DNA of 64,000 bases from Peptacetobacter hominis (GCF_006861675.1 NZ_SGJB01000003.1:62001-126000), one strand, 5' to 3'. Positions 7,271-16,655 are shown, numbered from the stretch's first letter. Numbers and translations are program-made. The notes: a model not told the origin generated them from the letters alone.

Positions 7271-8719
7271 TTATTTCCCCTTTCTGAAAAAACCAGCAGA
7301 AGATATGAATTTATCAGCTTTTTCGTATTCAGGTTCTGTAAGCAGACTTACAGATGTATATACTATTATCGAAAGAGTAACACCGATTATAGCCTGAAGA
7401 GCAGATTGCTGTTCCCATAATGACGGAAGATTTATTCCAAAACTTATGAAAAGATTATATATGGAATACATAAATCCTGTAATCATAGAAGCCATAGCTC
7501 CTTTTGAATTTCCTCTTCTCCAGATAAATCCGGCGATAAGAGGTATAAATATACCAGATGTTATTATATCTGACGCAATCCATGCTATTTCAAGAATTGA
7601 TCTTATACGAAGAGAAATAAAAAGAGCGACTGCGGTTACAATTAAAGTGGCCGTTCTTGAAAATTTTAGTTTTTTCTCTTCTGTATCAGCTTTTGTATAG
7701 AGATCTATCGATAAAGTCATGGCACCCGTATTTATAAGGGAGTCCATTGTAGACATTATAGCAGCTGCAATACCGATAAACACAACTGCTCCAGCTAAAG
7801 GAGACATATAGTTCATAACCACCGCGGGAACAATACCTCCCTCAGGAATTTCATCAAATAATACTATACCAGCCATTCCAGTAAAAACTACGATAAGATA
7901 TAGCGGAATATATGCAAAGAAACTCATAATAGTCATTTTTCTTGCGTCGGTATCATCTTTTGCAGCTGATATTCTCTGCCATACATTTGCCTGTATCATC
8001 CATGCACATCCAAAGGTAATAATATAAGGAAGATATTTTGATGCCCCGTTTGTAATACTCATGTAATTATCTTTTCCAAGAGCTTCAGATGCGGAACGTA
8101 TGCCATCGAACCATCCGGCATTATTCATAGATACAATAAACACAGCAACAGCGGAAATCAATAAAAGAACAAACTGTATAATATCTGTCAGAACAACACC
8201 TCTGAACCCTCCGAATATAGAATAGATAAAAACTATTCCTGTTCCAACTATTATAGCCATTTCATAGCTTAGTCCAAGGTATGTTCCGAAAAAATTACCA
8301 ATCCCAACCATCTGTGATGCAGCATTGAATGTCATAAAAAGAAGTATCATAACAGAAAGAACTTTTGATACACCACTTGAATATCTGGATTCCATCATTT
8401 TACCCTGAGTAAGAAAACCGACTCTTCTTATAGCTTTTGAACCAATAATCATAAGAAACGTAGATAGAAGAACTGGAACTCCATAATACCAGAATGCTCC
8501 AAGCCCATCTGAATATGCAAGATCGGCAGTGGATATGGCGGAACCTGCTCCCCACCATGAGGCTATAAAAGTTATAGAAAGTGCCCAGAATGGAAGAGTT
8601 CTTCCTGCAAAAAAGTAATCCAGGACATTGTGATTTTTCTTTTCTTTTGTAACTGCGAATAAAAGTACAGCAAAGTATAAAATAAGCCCAATCAGTGAAA
8701 AAATCTGAAGTTTGTTCAT
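7271..8719 (-). CDS. Sodium:solute symporter (SSS family)
   Basis: 482 residues with about 13 membrane helices in the SSS/LeuT-like order. Family marks include FFAGRTLPFWALSITFIASWWGAGS-type N-terminal sequence (helices 1-2), IFGGFRGVVLTDIIQF in the middle and the unwound-helix glycine and serine residues. It carries sodium-coupled organic solutes; the substrate is not predictable. First gene of the symporter-marR operon, ribosome site AGGAGG. Confidence 0.88.
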   Translation of the reverse strand: MNKLQIFSLIGLILYFAVLLFAVTKEKKNHNVLDYFFAGRTLPFWALSITFIASWWGAGSAISTADLAYSDGLGAFWYYGVPVLLSTFLMIIGSKAIRRVGFLTQGKMMESRYSSGVSKVLSVMILLFMTFNAASQMVGIGNFFGTYLGLSYEMAIIVGTGIVFIYSIFGGFRGVVLTDIIQFVLLLISAVAVFIVSMNNAGWFDGIRSASEALGKDNYMSITNGASKYLPYIITFGCAWMIQANVWQRISAAKDDTDARKMTIMSFFAYIPLYLIVVFTGMAGIVLFDEIPEGGIVPAVVMNYMSPLAGAVVFIGIAAAIMSTMDSLINTGAMTLSIDLYTKADTEEKKLKFSRTATLIVTAVALFISLRIRSILEIAWIASDIITSGIFIPLIAGFIWRRGNSKGAMASMITGFMYSIYNLFISFGINLPSLWEQQSALQAIIGVTLSIIVYTSVSLLTEPEYEKADKFISSAGFFRKGK

Positions 8720-8743
8720 ATATAAATTCCTCCTAAAAAATAC

Positions 8744-8777
8744 TTCGATATAGAAATATATTATTTCGATATCGAAG
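8744..8777 (-). promoter_or_regulatory. Two MarR-type operators TTCGATATmGAA
   Basis: TTCGATATCGAA (8766-8777, perfect palindrome) and TTCGATATAGAA (8744-8755) have centres 22 bp apart, two helical turns, so two dimers would sit on one DNA face. The outer halves also make a 13-bp inverted repeat (8739-8751 with 8769-8781). One site fills the -35/-10 spacer and the other follows the -10. Confidence 0.75.
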
Positions 8778-8786
8778 TATTGTCAA
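8758..8786 (-). promoter_or_regulatory. Promoter TTGACA-17-TAATAT for symporter-marR
   Basis: On the minus strand, consensus -35 TTGACA (8781-8786), a 17-bp spacer made almost entirely of one operator, and -10 TAATAT (8758-8763). A strong promoter built to be repressed. Confidence 0.8.
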
Positions 8787-8798
8787 GTTTATTTAATT

Positions 8799-10904
8799 TT
8801 ATATTTTTACATCTGATATAAACTGTTTCATAGCAAAAGATATTATATCAGAGCATTTCTCTTTATTGTTTGATGAGAGAGCATCGAGAAATGATTTATT
8901 TTCAACGATAAGTTCACTTATTATACCTAGTATTTTGCTGTTTTCATTTGCATATTTGTCTTGTGGAATAAGCATTGTTGCTATACATCTGATATTTTTA
9001 AAATATTCATCAGTAAATGTCATATGATTATCCGGTATACATACATGAAAACTGATATTTTTTACGCCAGCCGTTCTTGTATGAAATATAGCAAAACCAA
9101 GATCTGAAAATACCTGCGAGGATAGAGATTCTCTTTTCAGTATATCAGAAAGAACTATATCAAAAGATTCATCATCATTGAGTATAAAGTCTCTCAGAAT
9201 GTTTGTATAATCTCCAAAAGAAATATCAGAAGGTATTTCTGAAATAGAAAATCTTTCCAGAAGATATTTTATGTTATATGTAATTCTATGCATAAAATCC
9301 AGATATTTTATAAAATCCGACTCAGTATCATTTTTTTTAGGAGATACTTCATATTGTTTTATTTTATTTGATATTTCCTGAATATTTTTATCTGTTATAA
9401 GTGGACCGACATAAATCACATCGTATTTATTAGACTCATCCAGATTTATTGCCGATACAAAGAAATCCATATCGTCAAATACTTTTTTATTAAGATCACT
9501 TTTACCATATGTAAAAATATCAGATGAATGTTTAAATTCCTTCTCAAGTCTTGTCTTCATAAGCATTGAAAGACCTATACCACTTGAGCACACAACGCCA
9601 ATTTTTACCCTTCTTTTTGAAATACCAGTATCCTCTATTCTTGACAGCGCGGCTCCGAAATGTACTGCAAGAAATCCGGTTTCCTCTTCAGGAACTTTAT
9701 ATCCAAGCTTATTTTCAAGAAAAGAAGAAACGTGCTCGCATTTTTTATATATTTCAGAGTAATCCTTTCTTATCTGTTCAAGCAGGGGATTTTTTATTGA
9801 AAGACCGTTTGAAAGTCTGACTATTGTAGGCTGCATATGAGATATAAGACCTCTGATAAAATCATCATCCTGTTGAAGGAGATACGAAGCCTCGTGGTCA
9901 AATATTTCTATCATATCATAAACAAGTGATGTTAAATCATGTACATCAGACACAGAAGACTCATTGAATTCAGATGAATCTATAATCTGAGATTTTGAAC
10001 CTTTGATATGGAGACATATGTATGAAATCTCTATATCTGGAATTTTTATATCAAATTCTGACTCCAGGGAAGAAGCAATTGCCATGGCAAGAATATAATC
10101 CTTGTCATTTTCCAGTTTTTCTTTCAGTCTGTTGTCTGGTTCAATTATTTCATTTTGCATGATTCTATTTATAGCTATTGTTGTATGAAGAATAAGCCCT
10201 GTGTATGATGTATCAGTAAGATTTGCAATATGAGAATTGTTCAGACTCATTATACAACTTATAACTCTTTTTATAATATCCTTATCCAAAAGTGAGTATA
10301 TATTATTGCTGTCCTTTGATGATACCATATTCATTATCGCATCGTTTCTTACATCATATACACTATCCGAGATTATAGTGTCAGAAGTTATATTTTCATC
10401 TATAAAAGAGGACATTGCAGCTCGATAAGCTTTTTCACTTCCATCAAGATAAACACCGTATCCCTGTTTTCTTATAACTGATATTCCAAACTTTTTAAAC
10501 CAGGGAGATATACTGTCTATATCGCTGCTTACTGTTGCTTCACTTACTGTAAGAATGTCAGCGTAATAAAAAAGTTTCTGGGGTTCTCTTTCTTTTAGAA
10601 GTTCAAGTATAAGTCTTTTTCGTCTTTCATCTCTGTTGGAAACATCAAGTGAATCATCTTCAGAAAGTATTGACAGAAGATTTTTTCTGTCTGAATTTTC
10701 ACCTTCAATCCATACACCAGTACCGGCCTTTGAATGAAATGAAAGATTATATTTCTTTAATGTCGATGGAAGATACTCCAGTTCTCTCTGAACTGTTCTC
10801 TTGCTTACACCTATGATATCCGCCAAAAATTTTACTGATACAGGATTTTCCTGGTTAAGCAGTGTAATTACAATCTGTCCCAGCCTTGGTGAGAAATCAT
10901 TCAT
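8799..10904 (-). CDS. PRD-containing PTS-regulated transcriptional activator (MtlR-like)
   Basis: 701 residues, the length of MtlR/LicR-type activators. N-terminal helix-turn-helix pair (ISVSKRTVQRELEYL region: SVKFLADIIGVSKRTVQREL about 18-37, and LTVSEATVSSDIDSI about 118-132), then two PRD domains (about 190-400), an EIIB-like domain with Cys in KIGVVCSSGIGLSM (about 435) and an EIIA-like C-terminal domain with His in IFHTRTAG. Phosphorylation by the PTS at PRD, EIIB and EIIA sites is known to tune such activators. It follows the EIICB gene by 3 nt. Confidence 0.9.
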   Translation of the reverse strand: MNDFSPRLGQIVITLLNQENPVSVKFLADIIGVSKRTVQRELEYLPSTLKKYNLSFHSKAGTGVWIEGENSDRKNLLSILSEDDSLDVSNRDERRKRLILELLKEREPQKLFYYADILTVSEATVSSDIDSISPWFKKFGISVIRKQGYGVYLDGSEKAYRAAMSSFIDENITSDTIISDSVYDVRNDAIMNMVSSKDSNNIYSLLDKDIIKRVISCIMSLNNSHIANLTDTSYTGLILHTTIAINRIMQNEIIEPDNRLKEKLENDKDYILAMAIASSLESEFDIKIPDIEISYICLHIKGSKSQIIDSSEFNESSVSDVHDLTSLVYDMIEIFDHEASYLLQQDDDFIRGLISHMQPTIVRLSNGLSIKNPLLEQIRKDYSEIYKKCEHVSSFLENKLGYKVPEEETGFLAVHFGAALSRIEDTGISKRRVKIGVVCSSGIGLSMLMKTRLEKEFKHSSDIFTYGKSDLNKKVFDDMDFFVSAINLDESNKYDVIYVGPLITDKNIQEISNKIKQYEVSPKKNDTESDFIKYLDFMHRITYNIKYLLERFSISEIPSDISFGDYTNILRDFILNDDESFDIVLSDILKRESLSSQVFSDLGFAIFHTRTAGVKNISFHVCIPDNHMTFTDEYFKNIRCIATMLIPQDKYANENSKILGIISELIVENKSFLDALSSNNKEKCSDIISFAMKQFISDVKI

Positions 10905-10907
10905 TAT

Positions 10908-12284
10908 CTAGCCTCCTTTCCTGATGCTATCTATTATTTCATCATATTTTTCCATATTCATAAAACTATCCATTTCAATTACAGTTGCGTATTCACTTAG
11001 TTTATCAATTCTGCTTACAAGTCCTTTCTGACATATAATAAGATCCGCATCTTCAGATATATTATCAAGTGGACATGCTGATACATCTATTCCTGATAAA
11101 TTGTTTTCTTTAAGTTTCTTCCTGAAAATAGATGCGGCAAGTACACTTGAACCCATTCCGGCATCACACACAAATACAATATCCTCAACGTAATCAGGAA
11201 GTATGATTTCTGAGTCTTTAGGCTCGATATTTTTATTTTCTGTAGATATTAAATCACGTATATTTATACCTCTATTTTTTATGAGTAATATTGCATATGA
11301 CACTATATATGATGAGAAAGCTGACCGTAATATTGAAATAAAAAGATTAAACCAGTCAGAGGAAGGACACATCATAAACATAGTTATCACAGAACCTGGA
11401 GAAACAGTTCCAAAAGCACCTACATCCAATAAATAAAATAAATAATTACCTGTTATACCGCCAATTATAAGAGCTGGAAAAAGATATAGGTGAGACATAA
11501 TTACAGGAAAATATATCTCATGAATACCGCCTATAGCCTGAACTGTCATACATGAAGAGTAAAAACTTCTTTTTTCTCTGAAGTATAAAAAACATGCAAA
11601 AAGCATTCCGAATCCTGGTCCCGGGTTTGATTCAAGTAAGAAAAGAGCTGATTTTCCACTTTCGGATACCGATGTCATTGCAGCAGGAACAAGAATACCA
11701 TGATTTATACTGTTATTTAAGAAAAATACTTTTCCTATTTCTATAATAGAAGTAAATATAGGCAACATTTTCAGTGTAAATGTATGAGATACAAGCCACG
11801 AAAAAATTTCATCAAGAGTGCTACTTATAGGAGCAATTATAAAATATACAATACATATTGCAGATACAAATAATACTCCAAGAACAATATTTCTGTACAC
11901 CATTTCAAATTTTTCCGGCTCTGATTTTTTAAAATAATCGATTATTTTGTCACCTGTCCTACCTGTAATATAACCAAGAATAATAGATACCGATATAGAT
12001 GAAAAACTATATCCGGAAGATCCGATACAGATACCCATAAGAGCAGCAATTATAGATGAATATATACTCCCGCTTTTTCTCGATGCGGAAAATGCAAGCA
12101 GTGAAGGGATAAAATACTGATATATATTATATTTTATACCTTCGAGAGCTGGATTGGGGAAAAAACCCGACTCAGAAAAGAGAAGAGACATAAATCCAAG
12201 AGCAACAAAAACTGAAATATTGGATGATATAACACTGCTATAAAATCTGACTGCAGAAGTTATTTTATTATTTATTGTTATCAT
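10908..12284 (-). CDS. PTS EIICB component, mannitol-type
   Basis: 458 residues. Residues 1-345 form the membrane EIIC domain with the motif GGIHEIYFP characteristic of mannitol-family EIIC. Residues about 370-458 are EIIB with the phosphocysteine in FVCDAGMGSSVLAA. It imports and phosphorylates a hexitol or ketose using phosphate from the separate EIIA. The predicted ATG at 12284 directly abuts its AAAGGAG site (zero spacing), so the exact start is uncertain. Substrate may not be mannitol because no mtlD-like dehydrogenase is present. Confidence 0.88.
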   Translation of the reverse strand: MITINNKITSAVRFYSSVISSNISVFVALGFMSLLFSESGFFPNPALEGIKYNIYQYFIPSLLAFSASRKSGSIYSSIIAALMGICIGSSGYSFSSISVSIILGYITGRTGDKIIDYFKKSEPEKFEMVYRNIVLGVLFVSAICIVYFIIAPISSTLDEIFSWLVSHTFTLKMLPIFTSIIEIGKVFFLNNSINHGILVPAAMTSVSESGKSALFLLESNPGPGFGMLFACFLYFREKRSFYSSCMTVQAIGGIHEIYFPVIMSHLYLFPALIIGGITGNYLFYLLDVGAFGTVSPGSVITMFMMCPSSDWFNLFISILRSAFSSYIVSYAILLIKNRGINIRDLISTENKNIEPKDSEIILPDYVEDIVFVCDAGMGSSVLAASIFRKKLKENNLSGIDVSACPLDNISEDADLIICQKGLVSRIDKLSEYATVIEMDSFMNMEKYDEIIDSIRKGG

Positions 12285-12306
12285 CTCCTTTCTTAATTGT
12301 GTTTTA

Positions 12307-12335
12307 ATTATACCCTACAAATAAAACGATTTCAA
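12307..12335 (-). promoter_or_regulatory. Minus-strand promoter TTGAAA-17-TATAAT for EIICB-regulator
   Basis: -35 TTGAAA (12330-12335) and -10 TATAAT (12307-12312) on the minus strand, 17-bp spacer, shortly before the EIICB start. Confidence 0.65.
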
Positions 12336-12377
12336 TCTGATGATTACTGTAAATACTGGAGTTAAGGGATATATGAT

Positions 12378-12402
12378 TTTGTCACCAGATGATGGTGACA
12401 AA
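12378..12402. promoter_or_regulatory. Palindrome TTTGTCACC-N7-GGTGACAAA, candidate activator box
   Basis: A perfect 9-bp inverted repeat in the middle of the divergent PTS intergenic region. It resembles the MtlR box (TTGNCAC ... GTGNCAA) of Bacillus, with a spacing 3 bp longer. It lies 17 bp before the weak -35 of the plus-strand promoter, consistent with activation. Confidence 0.6.
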
Positions 12403-12419
12403 TACGATTTTGTATTTAT

Positions 12420-12448
12420 TGATAGTGAAATGTTGTGGGAATTATAAT
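12420..12448 (+). promoter_or_regulatory. Plus-strand promoter with weak -35 for EIIA operon
   Basis: -10 TATAAT at 12443-12448; the hexamer 17 bp upstream (TGATAG, 12420-12425) is a poor -35, as expected if an activator is required. Confidence 0.5.
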
Positions 12449-12510
12449 AAGGTCATAGAAAACAAGAAAAACAAATCAAAATAAGATAGATTGATAAGGA
12501 GGCATTGAAT

Positions 12511-13014
12511 ATGTTCTTTGGAAGAAAGAAAAAAAATAATGTATGTGAGGAAAACGTTGATAAAAGTATAAAATCACCATCTAAGAAGCACGAACTTTTA
12601 AAAAAAGAAAATATAATAACTGGGTGTAGCAGAATGACAAAGGAAGATACGATAAGAAAAGTTGGTCAGATGCTTGTTGATTCCGGATATGTAAATGAAA
12701 ATTATATAGAAGGAATGATAGAAAGAGAAAAGAGCTTTTCTACTAATATAGGAAATGCAGTAGCACTTCCACATGGTACAGAAAGTGTAAAAAAAGAAGT
12801 AATATCTTCTGGAATAGCAGTTATGACATTTCCTGAGGGAACTGACTGGGGTGGAGAAGATGTAAAACTTGTTATAGGAATAGCAGGTGAGGGCGGAACT
12901 CATCTTGAGATACTTTCAAATATAGCCATGAAACTTATGGAGCAGAGTGTTGTAGATGATCTTGTAGAAAGCAACGATGTGGAAAAAATATACAAAATGT
13001 TTGTGGAGGAATAA
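12511..13014 (+). CDS. PTS EIIA component (fructose/mannitol type)
   Basis: 167 residues. Residues about 28-167 are an EIIA domain with the phosphohistidine in VALPHGTE (about His 88) that passes phosphate to the EIIB Cys. A lysine-rich N-terminal extension of about 25 residues precedes it. ATG at 12511 with AAGGAGG at 8-nt spacing; an upstream TTG is too close. First gene of the plus-strand half of the PTS locus. Confidence 0.92.
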   Translation: MFFGRKKKNNVCEENVDKSIKSPSKKHELLKKENIITGCSRMTKEDTIRKVGQMLVDSGYVNENYIEGMIEREKSFSTNIGNAVALPHGTESVKKEVISSGIAVMTFPEGTDWGGEDVKLVIGIAGEGGTHLEILSNIAMKLMEQSVVDDLVESNDVEKIYKMFVEE

Positions 13015-13016
13015 AA

Positions 13017-13940
13017 ATGATAGTAACAGTAACAATGAATCCTGCAATAGATAAAACAATAGAAATAGATGAAATGATATGCGGGGGACTTAACAGGATA
13101 AAAGCTTTTGAAAGTGATGCAGCAGGCAAAGGAATAAACGTATCAAAAACCATAAAGGCGCTTGGAGGAAAAAGTATTGCAATTGGTTTTATTGGTGGAG
13201 ATGCCGGTAATACAATAAAAAATGCTCTTGATGCAGAAGGTATAGAAAATGACTTTGTATATGTTGATGGAATAACAAGAACAAATACAAAGGTATTTGA
13301 AAACAGTGGAAGAGTTACAGAATTAAACGAACCAGGTCCGAATATAAAAGACGAAGATATAGAAAAACTTTTTGAAATAATAGAAAAATACGCAAGCAAA
13401 GATACTCTATTTATACTTGCCGGAAGTGTTCCAGCAGGTGTAGAAAAGACAATTTATAGAGATATAACAGAAAAAGTTCACTCACTGGGAGCAAAAGTAT
13501 TTGTGGATGCTGATGGAGAGATTTTTGTAAGAGCTCTTGAAGCAAAACCGGATTACATAAAACCAAATGATGTAGAACTTGCTCAGTACTGTAATATATC
13601 AGGGGATATAACAGAGGATCAGATTATAGAAATGGCAGAAAAGCTTGTATCAGAAGGTATAGGTCATGTTGCAGTGTCTATGGGAAAAGAAGGTGCGATA
13701 TTTGTTTCAGAGGATGAAAAATTTATGTGCAAGGGATTAAAAGTAGAGGCACATTCAACAGTAGGAGCAGGAGATGCAATGGTAGCTGCAATTTCTTATG
13801 GAGTATCTGAGAAAATTTCATTTAGAGATTGTGCAAGACTTGGTATAGCTACATCTGCAGGAGCAGTAATGACAAAAGGAACAAAACCGCCTACAAAAGA
13901 AACTGTAAATTCTCTTATAGGGAAGGTAGAGTTTAAATAG
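13017..13940 (+). CDS. 1-phosphofructokinase-family (PfkB) sugar-phosphate kinase
   Basis: 307 residues. PfkB signature 1 is in GKGINVSKTIKALGG and signature 2 with the catalytic Asp in HSTVGAGDAMVAA (about 245-257). The start TVTMNPAIDKTIEID is typical of FruK/LacC/tagatose-6-phosphate kinases. It would phosphorylate a ketohexose phosphate to a bisphosphate. It starts 2 nt after EIIA, so it serves the PTS product. Confidence 0.88.
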   Translation: MIVTVTMNPAIDKTIEIDEMICGGLNRIKAFESDAAGKGINVSKTIKALGGKSIAIGFIGGDAGNTIKNALDAEGIENDFVYVDGITRTNTKVFENSGRVTELNEPGPNIKDEDIEKLFEIIEKYASKDTLFILAGSVPAGVEKTIYRDITEKVHSLGAKVFVDADGEIFVRALEAKPDYIKPNDVELAQYCNISGDITEDQIIEMAEKLVSEGIGHVAVSMGKEGAIFVSEDEKFMCKGLKVEAHSTVGAGDAMVAAISYGVSEKISFRDCARLGIATSAGAVMTKGTKPPTKETVNSLIGKVEFK

Positions 13941-14009
13941 ATTATAAAACAGATTGACTTAGAAAAGTTAGAGGATATTGAAAATAATATATATCAGGAG
14001 GAATTTAAA

Positions 14010-15275
14010 ATGAAAACTAAAGCAGTACGTATGTATGGAACAAGAGATTTAAGATTAGAGGAGTTTGAACTTCCAAAAATAAAAGATGATGAAATACTTG
14101 TAAAAGTAATGAGTGACAGTATATGCATGTCTACATATAAACTTGCAGAGCAGGGTAAAAAACATAAAAGAGCACCACAGAATATAGATACAAACCCTGT
14201 AATAATAGGTCATGAATTTGCAGGAGTAATAGTTGAAGTAGGAGAAAAATGGAAGGATCAGTTTAAACCAGGTCAGAAATTTGCTCAGCAGCCTGCACTT
14301 AACTACAAAGGAAAACTTGATTCACCAGGCTATTCATATGAATTCTGCGGTGGTGCATGTACATACTGTATAATGCCTCACGAGGTTATGGAACTTGGAT
14401 GTCTACTGAACTACGATGGAGATTCATTCTTTGAGGCTTCACTTGGTGAACCTATGAGCTGTATAATAGGTGGATACCATGCAAATTACCACACAAACAA
14501 GAAAAACTACAACCATGAAATGGGAACTAAAAAAGATGGAAATATCCTTATAATGGGTGGATGTGGTCCAATGGGACTTGGAGCTGTAAGTTATGGATTA
14601 CAGTTTGAGAACAAGCCAAAGAGAATAGTTGTTACAGATATAAGCGATGATAGAATAGAAAGAGCAAAATCAGTTATACCAGAAGAACACGGAGCAGAAA
14701 AAGGAATAGAACTAAAATATGTAAATACAGCAAAAATGGAAGATCCTATAAAAGAGCTTATGGATATGACTGATGGACATGGATTTGACGATGTATTTGT
14801 ATACGTTCCAATAAAAGAAGTTGCAGAAATGGGAGACAAGCTTCTTGCATTTGACGGATGTATGAACTTCTTTGCAGGACCTACAGATAATCAGTTCAGT
14901 GCAGCGATAAACTTATACAACTGCCACTATACAAGCACTCATATACTTGGAACTACAGGTGGAAACAATGACGACCTTATAGAAGCAAATGAGCTTGCTG
15001 CAAAAGGAGCTATAGAACCAGCAGTAATGGTTACTCATATAGGGGGAATAGATAGTATAGCAGATGCTACATTAAATCTTCCAAATATACCTGGTGGTAA
15101 AAAACTTACTTATACTCAGATAGAGATGCCTCTAACTGCTATAGATGATTTTGAAAAACTTGGAGAAACAGATCCTCTATTCAAAAAACTTGACGAAAGC
15201 TGTAAGGCTCACAGAGGATTATGGAATGCAGAAGCAGAAAAAATACTGTTTGAACATTTTGGAGTAGAGTGCTAG
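14010..15275 (+). CDS. Zinc-type dehydrogenase resembling L-sorbose-1-phosphate reductase
   Basis: 421 residues, medium-chain dehydrogenase. Catalytic Cys in SICMSTYK (about 37), GHEFAG with the zinc-ligand His/Glu (about 68-73) and a nucleotide-binding loop IMGGCGPMGLGAVSYG (about 182). The extra length and the lack of a four-Cys structural zinc lobe fit SorE-like enzymes, which interconvert ketose-1-phosphate and hexitol-6-phosphate. Downstream of EIIA and PfkB; ribosome site CAGGAGG. The substrate assignment is inference. Confidence 0.75.
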   Translation: MKTKAVRMYGTRDLRLEEFELPKIKDDEILVKVMSDSICMSTYKLAEQGKKHKRAPQNIDTNPVIIGHEFAGVIVEVGEKWKDQFKPGQKFAQQPALNYKGKLDSPGYSYEFCGGACTYCIMPHEVMELGCLLNYDGDSFFEASLGEPMSCIIGGYHANYHTNKKNYNHEMGTKKDGNILIMGGCGPMGLGAVSYGLQFENKPKRIVVTDISDDRIERAKSVIPEEHGAEKGIELKYVNTAKMEDPIKELMDMTDGHGFDDVFVYVPIKEVAEMGDKLLAFDGCMNFFAGPTDNQFSAAINLYNCHYTSTHILGTTGGNNDDLIEANELAAKGAIEPAVMVTHIGGIDSIADATLNLPNIPGGKKLTYTQIEMPLTAIDDFEKLGETDPLFKKLDESCKAHRGLWNAEAEKILFEHFGVEC

Positions 15276-15304
15276 AAACCTTAATTTCATTATATTTATA
15301 TAGA

Positions 15305-15340
15305 AATACACCGTTTGTAAATAACAGACGGTGTATTTTG
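15305..15340 (+). terminator. Terminator after PTS operon
   Basis: 14-bp stem AATACACCGTTTGT/ACAGACGGTGTATT with one G-U pair and a small loop, followed by TTTTG. Confidence 0.8.
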
Positions 15341-15426
15341 TTAATGGAAAATTTGTAGTCTTGATTGAAATATAATATTGAAATATAATAATGAAGTAGT
15401 ATATCTTAAAAAAAGAGGCGTTTATA

Positions 15427-15858
15427 ATGATTAGGGCAAAAAACGATAAAGACATAAATAGAATAATGGAAATCTGGATAAATACAAATATAAAAACGCA
15501 TAGCTTCATAGACGAGAGTTACTGGAGGAAAAATTTTAGTATAGCAAAAGATATGATATCAGAATCTGAAATATATGTTTATGAAATAAATGGAGAAATA
15601 GTTGGCTTTATAGGACTGATGGATTATTATATTGCTGGAATTTTTGTAGACTGTAGATATCAATCAAAGGGTATAGGAAAAGAACTAATAGATTATATTA
15701 AAAATATAAAAAAACAATTAAACTTAAATGTATATATCAAAAATAGCAGGGCGGTGGATTTCTATCTAAGAGAGGGATTTACAAAGCTTGAAGAATCTAT
15801 AGATGATAATACGAATGAATGCGAATATAAAATGATATGGAAAAATAATAAGAGGTGA
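15427..15858 (+). CDS. GNAT-family N-acetyltransferase
   Basis: 143 residues. Acetyl-CoA site in VDCRYQSKGIGKELIDYI (about 76-93) and the YLREGFTKLEE motif near the end. N-terminus IRAKNDKDINRIMEIW is typical of YjaB/RimI-like enzymes. Substrate unknown. The next small membrane gene follows after 4 nt. Confidence 0.85.
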   Translation: MIRAKNDKDINRIMEIWINTNIKTHSFIDESYWRKNFSIAKDMISESEIYVYEINGEIVGFIGLMDYYIAGIFVDCRYQSKGIGKELIDYIKNIKKQLNLNVYIKNSRAVDFYLREGFTKLEESIDDNTNECEYKMIWKNNKR

Positions 15859-15862
15859 TATT

Positions 15863-16057
15863 ATGAAAAAAGAAAAAAACAAAGAGTTAATGTCTGCTTT
15901 TTATTGGGGACTGATAGCAATTGTATGGTTTGTTATAGCATTTTTAAAATTTAAAACAGATTCCGCTACATGGATAATAGGGTTAAACTTATTAGCAGGA
16001 GTTCTTTTCTTAATAAATGCCATAGTAAAATTTGTAGTTTATAAAAAAAATAAATAA
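15863..16057 (+). CDS. Small two-helix membrane protein
   Basis: 64 residues with two hydrophobic segments (about 12-29 and 37-57) separated by a short linker and a lysine-rich tail. AGAGGTGAT ribosome site and 4-nt gap from the acetyltransferase support it as a real gene. Function not recognised. Confidence 0.6.
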   Translation: MKKEKNKELMSAFYWGLIAIVWFVIAFLKFKTDSATWIIGLNLLAGVLFLINAIVKFVVYKKNK

Positions 16058-16152
16058 AATATAATCATAAAATTTAAGAAATCTTAAGTATTATCACTAT
16101 AGATTCATAAGATATTCATATTATAATTAAACCCATAAAGGGGGCGAATTAT

Positions 16153-16653
16153 ATGACAAAAGATATAAAGTTATCAAAAGTATTGTTTATTATCTATATG
16201 TTGATTCTTTGCTGGATTATACTTTTTAAATTTAAATTTTCATTGGAAAATATCGGTCAGATGAGAAACATAAATCTTGTTCCTTTTGGGGAATCAATGA
16301 TAGTAAATGGAAAAGTAAGTGTGGATGAAATAATAAACAATGTTATAGTTTTTATACCCGTAGGCGTTTATCTCTCTATGATAAATAATGAATGGGGATT
16401 CAAACAAAAGACAATATTCATATTTCTGATAAGCTTATCATTTGAAGTGCTTCAATATATAATTGGTATAGGAGCAAGCGATATAACAGATCTGATAACA
16501 AATACTACGGGAGGAGCTGTAGGTATAATCGGGTTTTCTATTGTCAATAAAATTATGAAAGAAAAAACGCTGACTTTATTAAACAGAGTTGCCCTTATGT
16601 GTACGGGAATGATAGTGATTTTTATAGGACTTCTGATTGGAGTTAATATATAG
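16153..16653 (+). CDS. VanZ-family membrane protein
   Basis: 166 residues, four predicted membrane helices. VanZ-like marks: an N-terminal helix with W-ILFKF, the NLVPFGES segment after it, then NVIVFIPVGVYLS and SFEVLQYIIGIGASDITDLITNTTGG-type conserved turn (GASDITDLITN). VanZ proteins in glycopeptide-resistance clusters raise teicoplanin resistance, but most chromosomal members have no known role. No van genes nearby. Confidence 0.85.
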   Translation: MTKDIKLSKVLFIIYMLILCWIILFKFKFSLENIGQMRNINLVPFGESMIVNGKVSVDEIINNVIVFIPVGVYLSMINNEWGFKQKTIFIFLISLSFEVLQYIIGIGASDITDLITNTTGGAVGIIGFSIVNKIMKEKTLTLLNRVALMCTGMIVIFIGLLIGVNI

Positions 16654-16655
16654 AA

